Assembly (NCBI GenBank): GCA_963809765.1
Contig: CAWEKT010000001.1
Span: 620,001 to 684,000 of the forward strand
DNA length: 64,000 bases
DNA from: JACVRM01 sp963809765
GTDB lineage: Bacteria; Actinomycetota; Thermoleophilia; Gaiellales; Gaiellaceae
Direction of reading: 5' to 3'
This document shows, piece after piece, positions 21,272-35,267 of the stretch. The position numbers and the translations under genes are program-made. The notes beneath the pieces were generated by a model. That model saw only the letters and a program-made list of their open reading frames with translations, made no database searches and was not told the DNA's origin. The stretch's first letter is position 1; each line of letters begins with the position of its first letter.

Positions 21272-21508
21272 ATGGACGAGCCGACCGAGATCTTCGACGA
21301 CCTCTATCTCGGTCTCCGTGCGGGCGGCGCGATGCGCAAGAAGCGGCGCGGCGAGCCGCTCACCATGGAGGAGGAGGAGGCACTCGGCCGCTGGCAGCGG
21401 CTCTCCCGCTGGCGCAAGACCGTGACGCTCTTCGCCTTCACGCTCGGCACCTTCGGGATCGGATTCACCCTCGGCGGCCTGATCTTCGGTCGCTGGCGCA
21501 AAGCCTGA
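21272..21508 (+). CDS. Small membrane protein (78 residues)
   Basis: The product has a basic and acidic N-terminal half (MRKKRRGEPLTMEEEEALGR) and one transmembrane segment near the C-terminus (TVTLFAFTLGTFGIGFTLGG). TACACT (21258-21263) lies 8 bases before the ATG, suggesting leaderless expression divergent from the phosphoesterase. No family is recognised. Confidence 0.6.
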   Translation: MDEPTEIFDDLYLGLRAGGAMRKKRRGEPLTMEEEEALGRWQRLSRWRKTVTLFAFTLGTFGIGFTLGGLIFGRWRKA

Positions 21509-21607
21509 GTCAGGTAGGCCGCCTGGGCAGGCGTTCGTGGCCTTGACACGCCGCGCCCCGGGGCGTCATCGTCAGGCCGAGTGCCGGGTCCCCTTCCAGG
21601 GCGGTTG

Positions 21608-23453
21608 ATGCGGCCGGGCTATGACCCTCGGCGCGCTCGCCCTCGTGCTCGGCGGCTGCATGGGCGGCGACGACGAGACGAAACCGGCGGCCGACGCCAT
21701 CCCGCGCGGAGGCACGCTGCGGATCGGCGTCAGCGCCACCGGTCGGCCGAGCCGTTCGCGAGCCTCGATCCGGCCAAGATCGACTTCGAGCCGCCCGTCT
21801 GGGAGCTCTTCCGCTGTTGCCTGCTGCGGACGCTGGTCGGGTATCGCGGCGCTGTCACTGAGGACGGCGGTGCGGTGCTCCGCCCCGACCTGGCGGTCGC
21901 GCTCCCCGAGGTGTCGGACGACGGGCTGACGTACACGTTTCGACTGAAGCAAGGCCTCCGCTACGCGCCGCCGTACGAGGACGTGCCGATCAGGTCGCCG
22001 CGACGTGGTGCGGGCGATCGAGTACACCCTGAAGGCCGGGTCGCCGTACAACGCCGCCCTCTTCCTGCCTATCGAGGGCGCCTCCGAGTTCCGCAAGGGA
22101 CGGGCCGACACGATTGCCGGGCTCGAGACGCCCGACGACCGAACGCTCGTCCTGCACCTCCGTGAGCGCCTCGGCGATCTCGCCGAGCGGTTCGCGATCC
22201 CGTTGACGGCGCCGATCCCGGCCGGTGCCGAGGCAGCGGAGGGTCGGCTTGGGCGCGTCCCCGTCGCCTCAGGCCCGTACATGTTGGCCGGGTCGGCCGA
22301 CTACGACTTCTCGCGCCCGCCGAGCACCGACCGGCTGCCCTCGGGCTACAGCACGAACCGTCATCGTCGCAGTCCGTAACCCGTCGTGGAGCCAGGATGC
22401 GCTTCGCGCCGCTCACGCCGACCGGATCGAGCTCACGGTCGAGCCTTCGGACGAGAGAGCGGCGCGCGAAGGTCGACTCGGGCCGCCTCGACATGGCGAT
22501 TGGCCAGCTGCTGCCGACCGCGCGACCAGCTGCAGCGCTACAGCTCCGATCCGGAGCTTCGCGAGCGTCTCTTCGCGCACGTCGGAACCGGTGCGGTACG
22601 TCAACTGCTCAACGTGGCCGTGCCGCCGTTCGACGACCTCCATGTACGGAAGGCGGTCAGCCTGGCGGTCGACAAGCAGGCACTACGAGCGGCCACCAGG
22701 CGCGGCCTCGGCGGCCGGATCGCCGGGCACATCGTGCCCGACGCCATGCTCGACAACCTGCTCGTCGACTACGACCCGTACGCGACCCCGGGCCACCGCG
22801 GAGACGTCGCAGGCGGCCCGCCGGAGATGGCGATGTCGCGCTACGACCGCGACCGGGACGGACGGTGCGACGCGGCCGTCTGCCGCGGCGTGCCTGGCGC
22901 CCGTGCGTCCCGACGATCCGGCCATCGAGGCGCTCGCCGAGATCGTCCGCGAAACCTCCGGCCGATCGGCATCGAGCTGAAGGTCAAGACCTTCGATCCG
23001 GACACGTACTTCGGGCGGCTGCTGCAGCCCGAAGCGCAGGTGCCGCTGATTCCCTCGCTCGGCTATGGCGCAGACACGCTCAATGCGTCCGGCCTGCTGC
23101 CGGCGCTCTTCCACGGCCCCACGATTCGCGCTCAGGGCGGCCAGAACCTGTCGCTGGTCGGGGCGACGCCGCGGGAGCTCCGGCGCTGGGGTTATCGCGC
23201 GACGCGGGTGCCGAACGTCGACGCGAAGATCGGCGAGTGCCTCCGGCTGACCGGCCGGGCCCAGCGCGAGTGCTGGGCGGAGACCGATCAGCTGCTGATG
23301 GAGGAGGTCGTCCCGCTGGTTCCGTACCTCTTCGAGGGTCGTGCGCAGGTGGTGTCCGACCGCGTTGCGCGCTTCGCCTTCGCGCAGTCCAGCCAGGTGA
23401 TGATGCCGGCGTTCGACCAGATCGCGCTCAAGCCCGATCCGGACGGCGACTAG
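21608..23453 (+). CDS. Peptide ABC transporter substrate-binding lipoprotein, frame-disrupted
   Basis: A lipoprotein signal (TLGALALVLGGC, lipobox LGGC) is followed by RGGTLRIG, LRTLVGYRG, DGLTYTFRLKQGLRYAPPY, FDDLHVRKAVSLAVDKQAL and a C-terminal TDQLLMEEVVPLVPY, the landmarks of family 5 extracellular solute-binding proteins that deliver oligopeptides to ABC importers. At least six frame changes scatter these pieces, mostly between 21740 and 22960; the last 500 bases are open. No permease or ATPase genes follow, so this is an orphan binding protein. The start may be the ATG at 21608 with a base error, or 21621. Confidence 0.75.
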
Positions 23454-24983
23454 CCCGGCGTCTGCGTCGTCACCCAGACCGAGCCCTCGGCGACGACGAC
23501 GGCCTCCGGGCTGCTCCCCAGTGGGATCCGGCTCTTCGATTTCCCCGCTCTCCTCGCGAATCCGGATCAGTGCTCGGCCAGGCTGCTCGCGACCCAGACC
23601 GAGCCCTCGCCCACGGCGATGCCGCGGGGATCGTTGCCGGCGTCGATCGTCTGCGTCGACCCGGCGGACGGCTCCACCCGCGAGACGGCGTCGTCTGCTG
23701 GTGTGCGTGACCCAGACGGTGCCGTCAGGTGCCACGGCGAGCTGGCTCACGGCGTAGCGGAGGGTGAAGGACGGCCCGACCGGCTCTCTGGTCGTTGGGT
23801 CGATCCGCGTCAGGGTTCTCCCTTCGGCGATCCAGACGCGGCCCGCGCCGACGGCGACCGCCGATCCGTCCGCCACCGGTTCGATCCCCGCGTGTCCGGG
23901 TCGAGTGCGGATCCCGCCGGTGGTCCCGACTGACGACCCAGACACCGCCCGGAGCCGACCTCGATGTCCCGCGCGCCGGGAATGTCGATGCGGTCCACGA
24001 CGTTCCCGCGCTGGATCGAAGACGGACAGCTCGTCCGTGAAACCGTTCGCCACCCAGACGAACACCCTCTCCGGCTGCGACCCCGCGCGGTCTGCTCCCG
24101 GCGCTGAACGTGCTGGACACGGCTCGCTCGCCCGCGTCGATCTCCGAGATCGTGCCGCACGTCCAAGGTTCGCGACCCAGAGCCGCCGCTCGCTCCGTCG
24201 TCGTAGGCGATGTCGACCGGGCTTCGCGCCGACCGGCACCTCGTCGACGATGTCGCCGCTGCCAGGGTCGATGACGCCGACCGAGTTCGGCGCGACCTGT
24301 CGAGCGTCTCGCGTGCCGCCGCGCAGGACGAGGAACGCGGCCAGCGCGAGGCGGCGAGCACCGAGGACCGGCGGCGCCGACGAGCACGCCGCCGGCGGCG
24401 GCGACGCCTTGCGGGCTCGGCGCCGGCTTCGGCTTCGGTGCGCGTTCGTCCTCGGGCGGCTCCCAGACGACCTCGAACAGGCGCCAGCGCTCGGAGAACC
24501 CTTTCAGCGAGAAGCGGCCCGCGGTCGCGGAACGGTGACGCCCGGGATCGTCCCGGCCAGATGGCGCACCGGCTCGCTGACGAAGATCTGGCCGCCCTTC
24601 GCGTGCGCCCCCACGCGCTGGGTCGCGTTGACGGCCGCACCGAACGGGTGGCCGCCGCGCTCGAGCACCTCGCCGACGTTGAGCCCGATGCGGAGCTTCA
24701 CCTCCTCGTCCGGGTGCTCGCGCGCGTGCTCGGCCAGCGCCTTCTGGATCGCGACCGCGCAGGCGATCGCGCGGCGCGTCGAGAGGAACGTGAGCATGAA
24801 GCCGTCGCCGATCGAGTCGATCTCGCGGCCGTCGTGCTCGGCCAGCTGCTCCCGCACGATGCGGCGGTGGTTCTCGATCGTCCTGCGGGCGGCCTCGTCG
24901 CCCAGCCGGCGCGTCAGGTCGGTCGAGCCCTCGACGTCCGTGAACATCACCGTGACGACGCCGGTGTCGAACGGATCGCTCAT
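23450..24983 (-). CDS. Class III adenylyl cyclase fused to a C-terminal beta-propeller, frame-disrupted
   Basis: The N-terminal domain is a class III nucleotide cyclase: VVTVMFTDVEGSTDLTRRLG carries the first metal-binding Asp, IDSIGDGFMLTF the second, and RIGLNVGEVLERGG follows. After a linker (FSERWRLFEVVWEPPEDERA) and a probable membrane segment, the rest has YVTN/NHL-like propeller pieces such as NSVGVIDPGSGDIVDEVPVG, VWVANGFTDELSVFDP and VAPDGTVWVTHT. It would make cAMP in response to something bound by the propeller. Several frame changes interrupt it between about 24520 and 23500. It converges on the substrate-binding lipoprotein gene and overlaps it by 4 bases. Confidence 0.72.
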
Positions 24984-25061
24984 GCGCGGCCATTCTCCGG
25001 CACCGGCCGCAAGGAGGCCAGCGGCAGGAACGGTGACCGGCCGCGGCGAACGCGGAGACCC

Positions 25062-25484
25062 ATGGCGAACGACGACGAGCGAGTCTGCCTGGATGCGCGC
25101 CGGCACGGCGTCGTGCTGGCCTGGCCGCTCGCGCAGGCGTGCGGGCTGGCGGCGCTCGGCGGCGTGCTCCTGACGCTCGTCTGGCCGCTCGCAGCAGCCG
25201 GCGCCCTCCTCGTCGTGATCGCCGCCGTGCTGGCGCTCCGCGCCGTCTGGGACTGGGAGCGGCTGCACCTCGTCGTCACCAACGAGCGGCTCTACGTCGT
25301 CGAGGGCACGCTTCGCAAGCGGGCCCGCCAGGTGCGCCTGCGCAGGATCGACGCCGTCGAGGTCGAGCAGTCGGCCGCCGGGCGGATGCTCGGCTACGGC
25401 ACGCTCGTCGTCGGCCCGCTCGAGATCGAGCACGTGCCGCGGCCGAACGAGGTCACCGAGCTCGTCGAGCGGCTCGCGTCCTAG
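25062..25484 (+). CDS. Bacterial PH-domain (bPH2) membrane protein
   Basis: The 140-residue protein has two adjacent hydrophobic segments (GLAALGGVLLTLVWPLAAAG and ALLVVIAAVLALRAVW), then a bPH2 domain with LVVTNERLYVVEG, RLRRIDAVEVEQS and GYGTLVVG. Such proteins are membrane-anchored and of unknown function. It lies between two cyclase genes and its last four bases overlap the end of the second. Confidence 0.78.
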   Translation: MANDDERVCLDARRHGVVLAWPLAQACGLAALGGVLLTLVWPLAAAGALLVVIAAVLALRAVWDWERLHLVVTNERLYVVEGTLRKRARQVRLRRIDAVEVEQSAAGRMLGYGTLVVGPLEIEHVPRPNEVTELVERLAS

Positions 25485-28460
25485 GCTGCGGTCGCCGCGA
25501 GCTGTTCGCGCGTCCGCTCGGCCATGACGAGGTTGCCCTTGCGCTCGTAGAGCGCGAGCGCCTGGCCGAGCTCGGGGCCCGCGTCCTTCCCGGCGAGCGC
25601 CAGCACCTCGGCGAGCGCGAGGAGCGCGTCGGCGTTGAGGTTCAGCTGGTCCGTCTGCCCGGCTTGCGCCACCGCCTCGCGGGCGAGGCGCTCGGCTTCG
25701 TCGTGCTCATCGCGCCTCGCCAGCACCCGGGCGCGCATCTGCCGCCAGAGAATCTGCGGCGTCGGCTCCTCGGTCGGGGCAGTCGCGCGGCCGTGCTCCA
25801 GCCAGTGTTCCGCCTCGTCCGGGCGGCCGAGCTCGACCAGCGCCTCGGCGCGGTTGCAGCAGAACCACAGATTGTTGAGCGTCACCTCTTGCGCCTCCAG
25901 ATCGCACAGCTCGCGTGACGCCGACTCGGCCTCGACCCAGTCGCGCTCCAGCCTCGCCACCTCGAAACGCCGCAAGGCGAGCCACTCCCGGTACCTCGTC
26001 GCCCCCAGCTCCTCCACGCGCTCGGTGACCCCGGCGAGGAGCGCCCGCGCCTCGCCGAAGCGGCCGAGCATGGCCAGCAGGCGCTGGCGGTGCGGCAGGA
26101 CGCTGTAGGCCTCGACGTGCGGGTGGTCGTCCAGCCAGCGCAGGCACTCGTCGACCGTCGTGGCGCCGAGGTACTGGAGCCATGGAACCCTGCTTTCGCT
26201 CCAGTTGATCCACAGCGGATCCTCGGCCTTGCGGGCGTGGGTCAGACTACGCTCGGCGACGGCGAGGAGCTCCGAGCACGAGCGTCCCTGGAGCTCCCCG
26301 GCGATGAACTCCGCGCCGTCGGCGACGGAGAGGCCCCAGTCCGATCCGGCAGCTTCGAAGACCGGGACTGCCTCCTCGACGAGCTGCATGAGCTCGTCAG
26401 CTGTGACCGAGGTGCCGAGCTCGAAGCTTCCTCGCTCCAGACGAAGCGCGAGCTCGTCCACGCGGTCGCCGGCGGCGGACGCCCGTGCAATGGCGGCGGA
26501 GAGGCCTTCGATGCCCGTGGCCTTCTCGCCCGTGTTGAAGCGCGCCCAGTTGAGCGTGACCTCCAAGCGGGCAGGGCTGCGGGCGTCCCCGGCCAGCGCG
26601 CGGGCGCGCTCGAGGAGCATTCGGCCGGCGCGGAAGTCCTCCCGCCAGACGGCGCGCTGCCCGGCGGCACCCAACCGCTCTGCAGCCCGACGGGCGAGCT
26701 GACGGGCGTGCTCGTCGACGCGGCCGAGCTCCTCCAGATAGCGGTAGCCCTGCTCGAGGTGGTAGCCGACGAGCTCGTCGAGCTCGACGAGCTCGGTGCC
26801 GTGCCCGGCCAGCCAGTCGGCGAAGCGCTCGTGGAGGTCGGCCCGGTCACCCTTCGCCAGGCCCTCATACGCTGCATCCCTGATCAGGAGGTGGCGGAAG
26901 CGGAAGGCGTCGTCGCCGGCGAGCTGGGGGCGGTCGGGCCGCACCAGGTCCTTGCGCACGAGGGCGGTCAGGTGTGTCATGAGGCGCGTCTCGTCCGGCG
27001 TCAGCGCCGAGACGGCGCCGTGATGGAAGAGCTCCCCCTCGACAGAGCCGTGCTCGAGCACGCAGCGCTCATTCGCGTCGAGCTGATCGAGGCGGGCCGC
27101 GAGCAGGGCCTGGATCGTCGGAGGCACGTCGACGGCGCCGTCATCCGAGGCACGCACCATCGCCGCCATCTCCTCCACGAACAGCGGGTTGCCGCCGGCC
27201 TTCGACAGGATCTGCTCTCGGATCTCGGGTGCGAGGTCGATGGTCCCCAGGCGGGTCTCCATCAACGCGCGGGACTCCTCGACGTCGAGCGGCTCGAGCC
27301 GGAGAGCACTCTCCCAGCCGCTCCGCCGGTCGAGCAGCTCTGGCCGGGAGAGGCAGAGCAAGAGCAGCGGCACGCCGGTCGACATGACGGCGGTCTGCTC
27401 GAGCAGGTCGAGGAAGACGTCCTCGCCCCACTGGATGTCGTCGAAGACCACGATCAGCGGCTGCTCGGCAGCCACCGCTTCGAGCAGCTTGCGGAAAGCC
27501 CACGCGATCTGGTCGGACGACGACGTGCCGCGTTCGCCGAGGACGACGGCCAGTGCCTCGCTCGCTCTCGGATCGAGCTGCGAGCGGTGGTGGTCGAGCT
27601 GCTTCAGCACCTCGACGACGGGCCAGTAGGTGATGCCCTCGCCGTACGAGAGGCAGCGGGCGCGCACGACCGTCGCCTGCGCGCCCGCGAGGAACTCGGC
27701 GGCGAGCCGCGACTTGCCGACGCCGGCCGAGCCGACGACGGTGACGAGCACGCACGACCGCTCGTCCCGGGCGCGCAGCCAGGCCTGTTCGAGCAGGGCG
27801 AGCTCGCTCCCGCGGCCGACGATCGGCGTGTCCAGCCGTCGCTCCGGCGCCGCCGTCGAGACTGCAACCAGCCGCCAGGCAGGCACGGGCTCACGCTTGC
27901 CCTTGAGGGTCAGCGGCTCGACGGGCTCCGCTTCTGCGGCCTCCCCTGCCAGTCCTCGAGTGGCCTCGCCCAGCAGGATCTGGCCCGGTGCCGCCGCCTG
28001 CTGCAGGCGGGCGGCGATGTTGACAGCGTCCCCGGTCGCGAGCCGCTCTTGCGTGCCGGTCACGACCTCGCCGGTGTTGACCCCGATCCGCCCGTCGACG
28101 CCGAGCTCGGGGAGCGCCGCCGCGCATCTCCGCCGCGGCCCGCAGCGCGCGCAGCGCGTCGTCCTCGTGGGCCGCCGGGATGCCGAAGACGGCCATGACC
28201 GCGTCGCCGATGAACTTCTCGACGACACCGCCGTGGCGCTCGACGATCGCCTTCATGCGCTCGTAGAAGCGGGCGAGAACTCCGCGCAGGGCTTCGGCAT
28301 CCACCGACTCGCCGAGCTCGGTCGAGCCGACGACGTCGCAGAACAGGACCGTGACGACCTTGCGCTGCTCGCGCTCCTGCACGCCGCTCGGCGCTCCGCA
28401 CTCCGGACAGAACTTGAAGGGGCCGGCGGCCTCGTACCCGCAGACCGCGCAGGTGGCCAC
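25481..28460 (-). CDS. Zinc ribbon-cyclase-AAA ATPase-TPR signalling protein, frame-disrupted
   Basis: The protein of about 990 residues starts with a zinc ribbon (CAVCGYEAAGPFKFCPECG), then a class III cyclase domain (VVTVLFCDVVGSTELGESVD, FIGDAVMAVFG, RIGVNTGEVVTGT), an AAA-type ATPase module (Walker A GSAGVGKSRLA, Walker B LIVVFDDIQWGED) and a long helical TPR-like C-terminal half. This is the architecture of large cyclase/ATPase regulators common in actinobacteria. One +1 shift near 28122 interrupts the cyclase domain. The GTG at 28460 lies 6 bases after TAGACT, which suggests leaderless expression. Zinc, ATP and protein ligands could all feed into cAMP output. Confidence 0.83.
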
Positions 28461-28500
28461 GGGGTGAGTCTAGGAGTCGGGCAGTTCGCTGGACAAGGCT

Positions 28501-28552
28501 GGGGTCAGTCCCCTCCGGCGACGGACAAGCCGTCGCCTCCGAGGACAGACCC
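28501..28552. repeat. Palindromic repeat, GGGTCAGTCCC family (copy 1)
   Basis: The 52-base element has outer arms GGGTCAGTCCC and GGACAGACCC and an inner pair CGGCGACGG / CCGTCGCC. The same design occurs at 53168-53213 with a shorter centre. Here the element forms the 3' end of the TPR gene, encoding its last 16 residues and stop codon. It may act as a terminator, or be a REP-like dispersed sequence. Confidence 0.6.
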
Positions 28553-29380
28553 GGCAGGTTCGGCGAGGGCGCGCAGGCGGTCGGCGCGCTCGCCCTCGAA
28601 CGATGGGTCGTCGCGCTCGAGGAGCGGCAGCGCCAGACGGGCCTGTTCCGCCGCCCGTTCGTCGTCCAGGTCGGCGTACGCGGCTGCGAGCTCCTCGTGG
28701 AACCAGCCGTCCGGCTTGCCTACCTGCTCCGTCCACGCCACGGCCTGCTCCAGCGTGTCGGCCGCTTCGCGTGAGCGCCCCAGGCCCAGCAGCGCCTTGG
28801 CCACTGCATAGCGGGCGATCGCGATCTCGGCGGGCCGCTCCGGGAACCGCTGCCGCGCCTCCAGCGCGCGCTCGAATGCACCGAGCGCTTCCGCGTGATC
28901 GCCGGCATCGAAGTACTCCCAGCCGAGGTTGTTGAGCAGCGATCCGGGCCAGTAGGGGTCGCCGGTGGCGAGCCCGCGTTCCGTCCAGGCGACGAAGCCG
29001 TCGCGGTCGGGCGCCGCCAGCGCCGCCATGTGCGCGGCGTCGGCCGCAAGGAACGTCTGGCCCGCGGACCTCGCCACCTCGAAGGCGGAGACGAAGAGCG
29101 GGTAGGCGGCGTCCTTGTCGCCGCTCGAGCGGCGCACCCGCCCGCGCTCGAGGTCGATGACCGCGCCCACGACGCGTTCGCTTTGTGCCAGCTCCGCGGC
29201 CTCGTCGAGCAGCTTGTCGGCTACGTCGAAACTCCCGCGCAGGCCCTCGACGCGGGCCAGCTGCGTCAGCACCTCGGCGCGGCCCGCGTTGTCGGGCTCG
29301 TCGTCAAGGCGCGCGCGAAAACGGCGCTCGCTCTCGTCCAGGTCACCGAAGTCCCACAGCGGCCGCAGACGCTCCGACAT
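28505..29380 (-). CDS. TPR-repeat protein
   Basis: The 291-residue protein consists of tetratricopeptide-like helical pairs: LNNLGWEYFDAGDHAEALGA and AVAKALLGLGRSREAADTLE are the clearest. It lacks a signal peptide or enzymatic motif, so a protein-binding scaffold role is likely. TACAGT six bases before the ATG indicates a leaderless promoter. Its last residues (VLGGDGLSVAGGD) come from a palindromic repeat. It stands divergent from uvrA and upstream of the cyclase-ATPase on the same strand. Confidence 0.75.
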   Translation of the reverse strand: MSERLRPLWDFGDLDESERRFRARLDDEPDNAGRAEVLTQLARVEGLRGSFDVADKLLDEAAELAQSERVVGAVIDLERGRVRRSSGDKDAAYPLFVSAFEVARSAGQTFLAADAAHMAALAAPDRDGFVAWTERGLATGDPYWPGSLLNNLGWEYFDAGDHAEALGAFERALEARQRFPERPAEIAIARYAVAKALLGLGRSREAADTLEQAVAWTEQVGKPDGWFHEELAAAYADLDDERAAEQARLALPLLERDDPSFEGERADRLRALAEPAGSVLGGDGLSVAGGD

Positions 29381-29400
29381 GTCGGCACTGTAGTCTCGAG

Positions 29401-29414
29401 CGAACACACGTTCG
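29401..29414 (+). promoter_or_regulatory. LexA (SOS) box upstream of uvrA
   Basis: CGAACACACGTTCG matches the Gram-positive LexA consensus CGAACRNRYGTTYG at every position. It lies 26 bases before the uvrA ATG, just upstream of a -10-like TAAACT (29432-29437), where bound LexA would block RNA polymerase. DNA damage should therefore induce uvrA. Confidence 0.85.
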
Positions 29415-29440
29415 TGCGAGCAGCCTGGAGATAAACTGGA

Positions 29441-32288
<2,848 letters not shown>

Positions 32289-32307
32289 CCCGCGCGCGGC
32301 CGCGGGT

Positions 32308-33165
32308 TCAGCGGGGGCCCGTGACCCGCTTCCGGCGGAGCGTCGGGCGGGCCTCCCAGACGAACGCCTGGGTCGCAGTCAGGCCCTGAACCTCGTTGCC
32401 GACCGCGGCGGGCAGCGTGACCTCGAGCCGGTAGGCGCGCGACATGCCGCGGAACCAGGTTCGCGACGAGCGCCAGGTGGCGTCGTTGGGGGCGTCGGTA
32501 AAGCGATCGGGCAGACCCTGGAGCGTCCCGGCGTACGTGATGCCCATGCCGAGCCCGAGGTAGTCGCGCCGGTCAGCGCGGAAGGTGCGGCACGAGCGGC
32601 TGCTTCGTTGCGCAGTCCAGCCGCGGGTGACCGTCAGTATCAGGTGGCGATCGAGGCCGGTGCCGCCCGTGTTCCCGTACAGACGCAGGCGCGCGGGGCG
32701 GTTGCCGGTGTAGGTGACGACGACGCATGCCGCGCGGGTCGTTCCGGGGCGGAGATTGTCGAGGGTGAAGAGCGCACGCTGTGGCCCGTCCAGGCCGAGG
32801 CGGAGCTCGCGGCTGCAGCGGGCGACGAGCACGTCGAGCATGGTGCGTCGGCCGGACTCGATGAACACCAGCCGGTAGCGGCCCGGTTTGGCCGGCCGGA
32901 ATGCCCAGCCGAGAGGCCTGGTCTCCGGCCCGCGGCTCGACCAGAGGCGCCGCCCGGTGCGGTCGAGGGCGAAAGCCAGCGCCGGCCGCGTCCCGAGGGC
33001 CTGTGCCGCACGCTCGGCGTGGATCACGCCGCGCGCGCACACGCTCATCTGGGCGCGGGTCGCCGGCTTGCGCACGAGCGACGCACCGACGGCGAGCAGC
33101 GTGCCGAGCGTCGCTGCAGCCAAGCCCGCGGCCGCGACAAGTCCTGCCATCCGTAGGGGGCGCAT
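32308..33165 (-). CDS. Exported TasA-operon protein with C-terminal WEAR motif
   Basis: The 285-residue protein has an N-terminal hydrophobic signal or anchor (LAAATLGTLLAVGASLV) and a beta-rich body; two segments, TRAACVVVTYTGNRPARLRL and TDAPNDATWRSSRTWF, resemble TasA/camelysin-like domains. Its C-terminus FVWEARPTLRRK shares a WEAR motif with the two smaller exported proteins of this cluster (32308-37572, minus strand). It is the last gene of the cluster, 18 bases after the DNRLRE gene, and likely an accessory or capping subunit. No enzymatic motif is seen. Confidence 0.55.
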   Translation of the reverse strand: MRPLRMAGLVAAAGLAAATLGTLLAVGASLVRKPATRAQMSVCARGVIHAERAAQALGTRPALAFALDRTGRRLWSSRGPETRPLGWAFRPAKPGRYRLVFIESGRRTMLDVLVARCSRELRLGLDGPQRALFTLDNLRPGTTRAACVVVTYTGNRPARLRLYGNTGGTGLDRHLILTVTRGWTAQRSSRSCRTFRADRRDYLGLGMGITYAGTLQGLPDRFTDAPNDATWRSSRTWFRGMSRAYRLEVTLPAAVGNEVQGLTATQAFVWEARPTLRRKRVTGPR

Positions 33166-33183
33166 GCGTGCTCTATCGATGCC

Positions 33184-35267
33184 CTAGAACTCGACGTCGA
33201 CCGCCCCCGACTCGGTCGCCGTCCAGGTCGGGGCGTAGTTCCCGCTCGGGTCACGCGGGCCGGAGGACGGGCTCCACGTCACCGTCACACCGGTGGTCTC
33301 GCGTCTTGACGGTGCCGCCCGTCAGCGTGCCCAGCGTCACGACGATCGTGGTGCCGGTTCGCACCATGGTCGCGTTGAAGGTCGCGTTGGCGCCGACGTA
33401 GTCGCCGAGGAGGTCGAACGTGCCGAGCGGGAGCTGGGCAGTGTTGGCGGCGTTCCAGACGGCGACTGCGAGGTCGCTGCCGCCGTTGTCCGTGATCCGC
33501 AGGGTCACCGCGGTCGACGCGCCGCTCCAGCCGGCGAGGACCGACGCGGGGTCGATCGCCTCGCTGTAGGTGTACGTGATCGTGTCGCCGGCGTCGGGCC
33601 GGCCGGCGATCGTGCCGCCGTTGACGGCCTGCAGATCGGTGGCGTACGGGACTGTGTCGGTGCCGTAGGCGAAGAGGATGCGCGGCTTGTTCGTGTTCTC
33701 GCGGCTCTGGTACGTGTTGATGAGGTTGCCGCCGTCCTCGATCGAGTCGCGGACGACGAAGCCCGTGTTCGCGCCGGACTGGTGCGCCTGCACAATTGAG
33801 GTCACGTCCCACCGTCGCCAGGTTCCGACGACTCCGTTCGAGGTGGCGGCGGGCGTTCCGGTCGTGGCGGGCCGGGTGTTCCATGTCACCGCGGTCTCGT
33901 CCCAGCTCGCTGCCGCCTGGTACGCGTGGATTGTGGGTGTCCCCTGGACGCTCGCTGCGTACGCCTCGAGCAGCGCGGTGACGGTGCAGCCTGCGGGCAC
34001 CGCGGGGTAGGGGAAGTGCAGGAGCATCCGCCGGTTCTGGACGGGATTGCTCCTGACCTGGAGGATCGTGTCAGTCCCGAAGTTACTGGTGGCGGCGTCC
34101 TGCCGGATCCACGTGTCCGCATCCGCCGGGACGGAGTCGGTCGCGGTGGTCGCGCAGCCGGAGCCCGAGTCGAGCGCGTAGGTGACGCGCAGGCGGACGC
34201 GGTCGACTTGGACGGGCCGGTTGCCGGAGTTCTTCATGAACACCTTGATGGCGAGGTTCGTCGCCTCCCACGCTGTGTCGACCGCGGTGAGCGCCGTCGC
34301 GACCGACTCGAATGCCGCTCCGGTCGTGCAATCGACGTCGGAGCCCGTCGATCCGTGGGTGCCGATGAGCGTGCCGCCCGCGTACACCTCGAAGTAGAAG
34401 CACGTGGTGTCGGTCGACGTCGCCGAGCGGTAGTCGAGGTCGAATGCGGCAGCGCTGACGGTCCCGGACGTCGGCGGGTAGCCGGGGAAGGTGAACTTCA
34501 GGTAGCGGCCGGCTGCGTAGGCGTTCGACCAGTTGCCGGCGTTCTGGAACTGGGCGGAGTCGGCCGCGACTGCCACGCCCCAGCGGGTCGTCGCCGCCAC
34601 GGTGTCGGCTGCGTCCGTGTAGAGGAGCGGGTAGAGCGTGAAGCCGGCCCAGGTCGTCCCGCTGACCGTGGCGCGGTCGACCCGCATCGCTCTGGCTCCG
34701 CCGGAGTGCTGGGCGTACACCCGGATCGTGAGGTCGTTGACGACGTCGCTGCTCGTGACGGCGGATAGCGAGGTCGAGACGGTCTTGAGCGAGGCGACCG
34801 CCTCACAGGCGACGGGGCTCCCGGACGATCCGTGGGTCGAGACGACGGCGCCTGTCGACGTTCGTCGAACCTCGAAGTAGAAGCAGACCGTGTTGCCCGC
34901 GGCGTTGTCGTTGTCGGCGAAGGTGAAGTCGAAGGTCACCGAGGAGGTGGTCAGGCCGGCCGGTAGCGGTCCGTTGAGCGCGAACTCGATGTACCGGCTC
35001 GTCGACCACGACGACGACCAGTTCTTTGTCGTGTAGAAGCTCCCGTCGCGCGTAGGCGATTGAGCTGGACGTATTGGCCGCGGAGCCGTCTCCCGCATCC
35101 TCCACCGTCCATGCCGACGTTGAGCGCTCCGCCGGGTAGATGCGCTTGGCCGCCAGCGCGCTCGCCGGGTTCGCCGTTGTCGCGGTGTAGGCGGCGTAGG
35201 CGACGCCGCCCGCTACCCCGAGGGCGGCGCCCAGAATCAGCACGACAGCCGTCAGCCGGCTACGCAT
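33184..35267 (-). CDS. Large exported DNRLRE-domain adhesin-like protein with SipW-type leader, frame-disrupted
   Basis: The leader (LGVAGGVAYAAYTATTANPA) has the Ala/Thr/Asn pattern of SipW substrates. The roughly 690-residue body contains tandem beta-sandwich segments (TTKNWSSSWSTSRYIEFALN, QFQNAGNWSNAYAAGRYLKF) and then a DNRLRE domain (DADTWIRQDAATSNFGTDTI, SWDETAVTWNTRP, WDVTSIVQAHQSG). The domain name derives from a motif found in cell-surface and carbohydrate-binding proteins. Two frame changes occur, near 35055 and 33297; the second restores ETTGVTVTWSPSSGPRDPSG and a stop at 33184. The ATG overlaps the signal peptidase gene by 16 bases. Confidence 0.78.
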
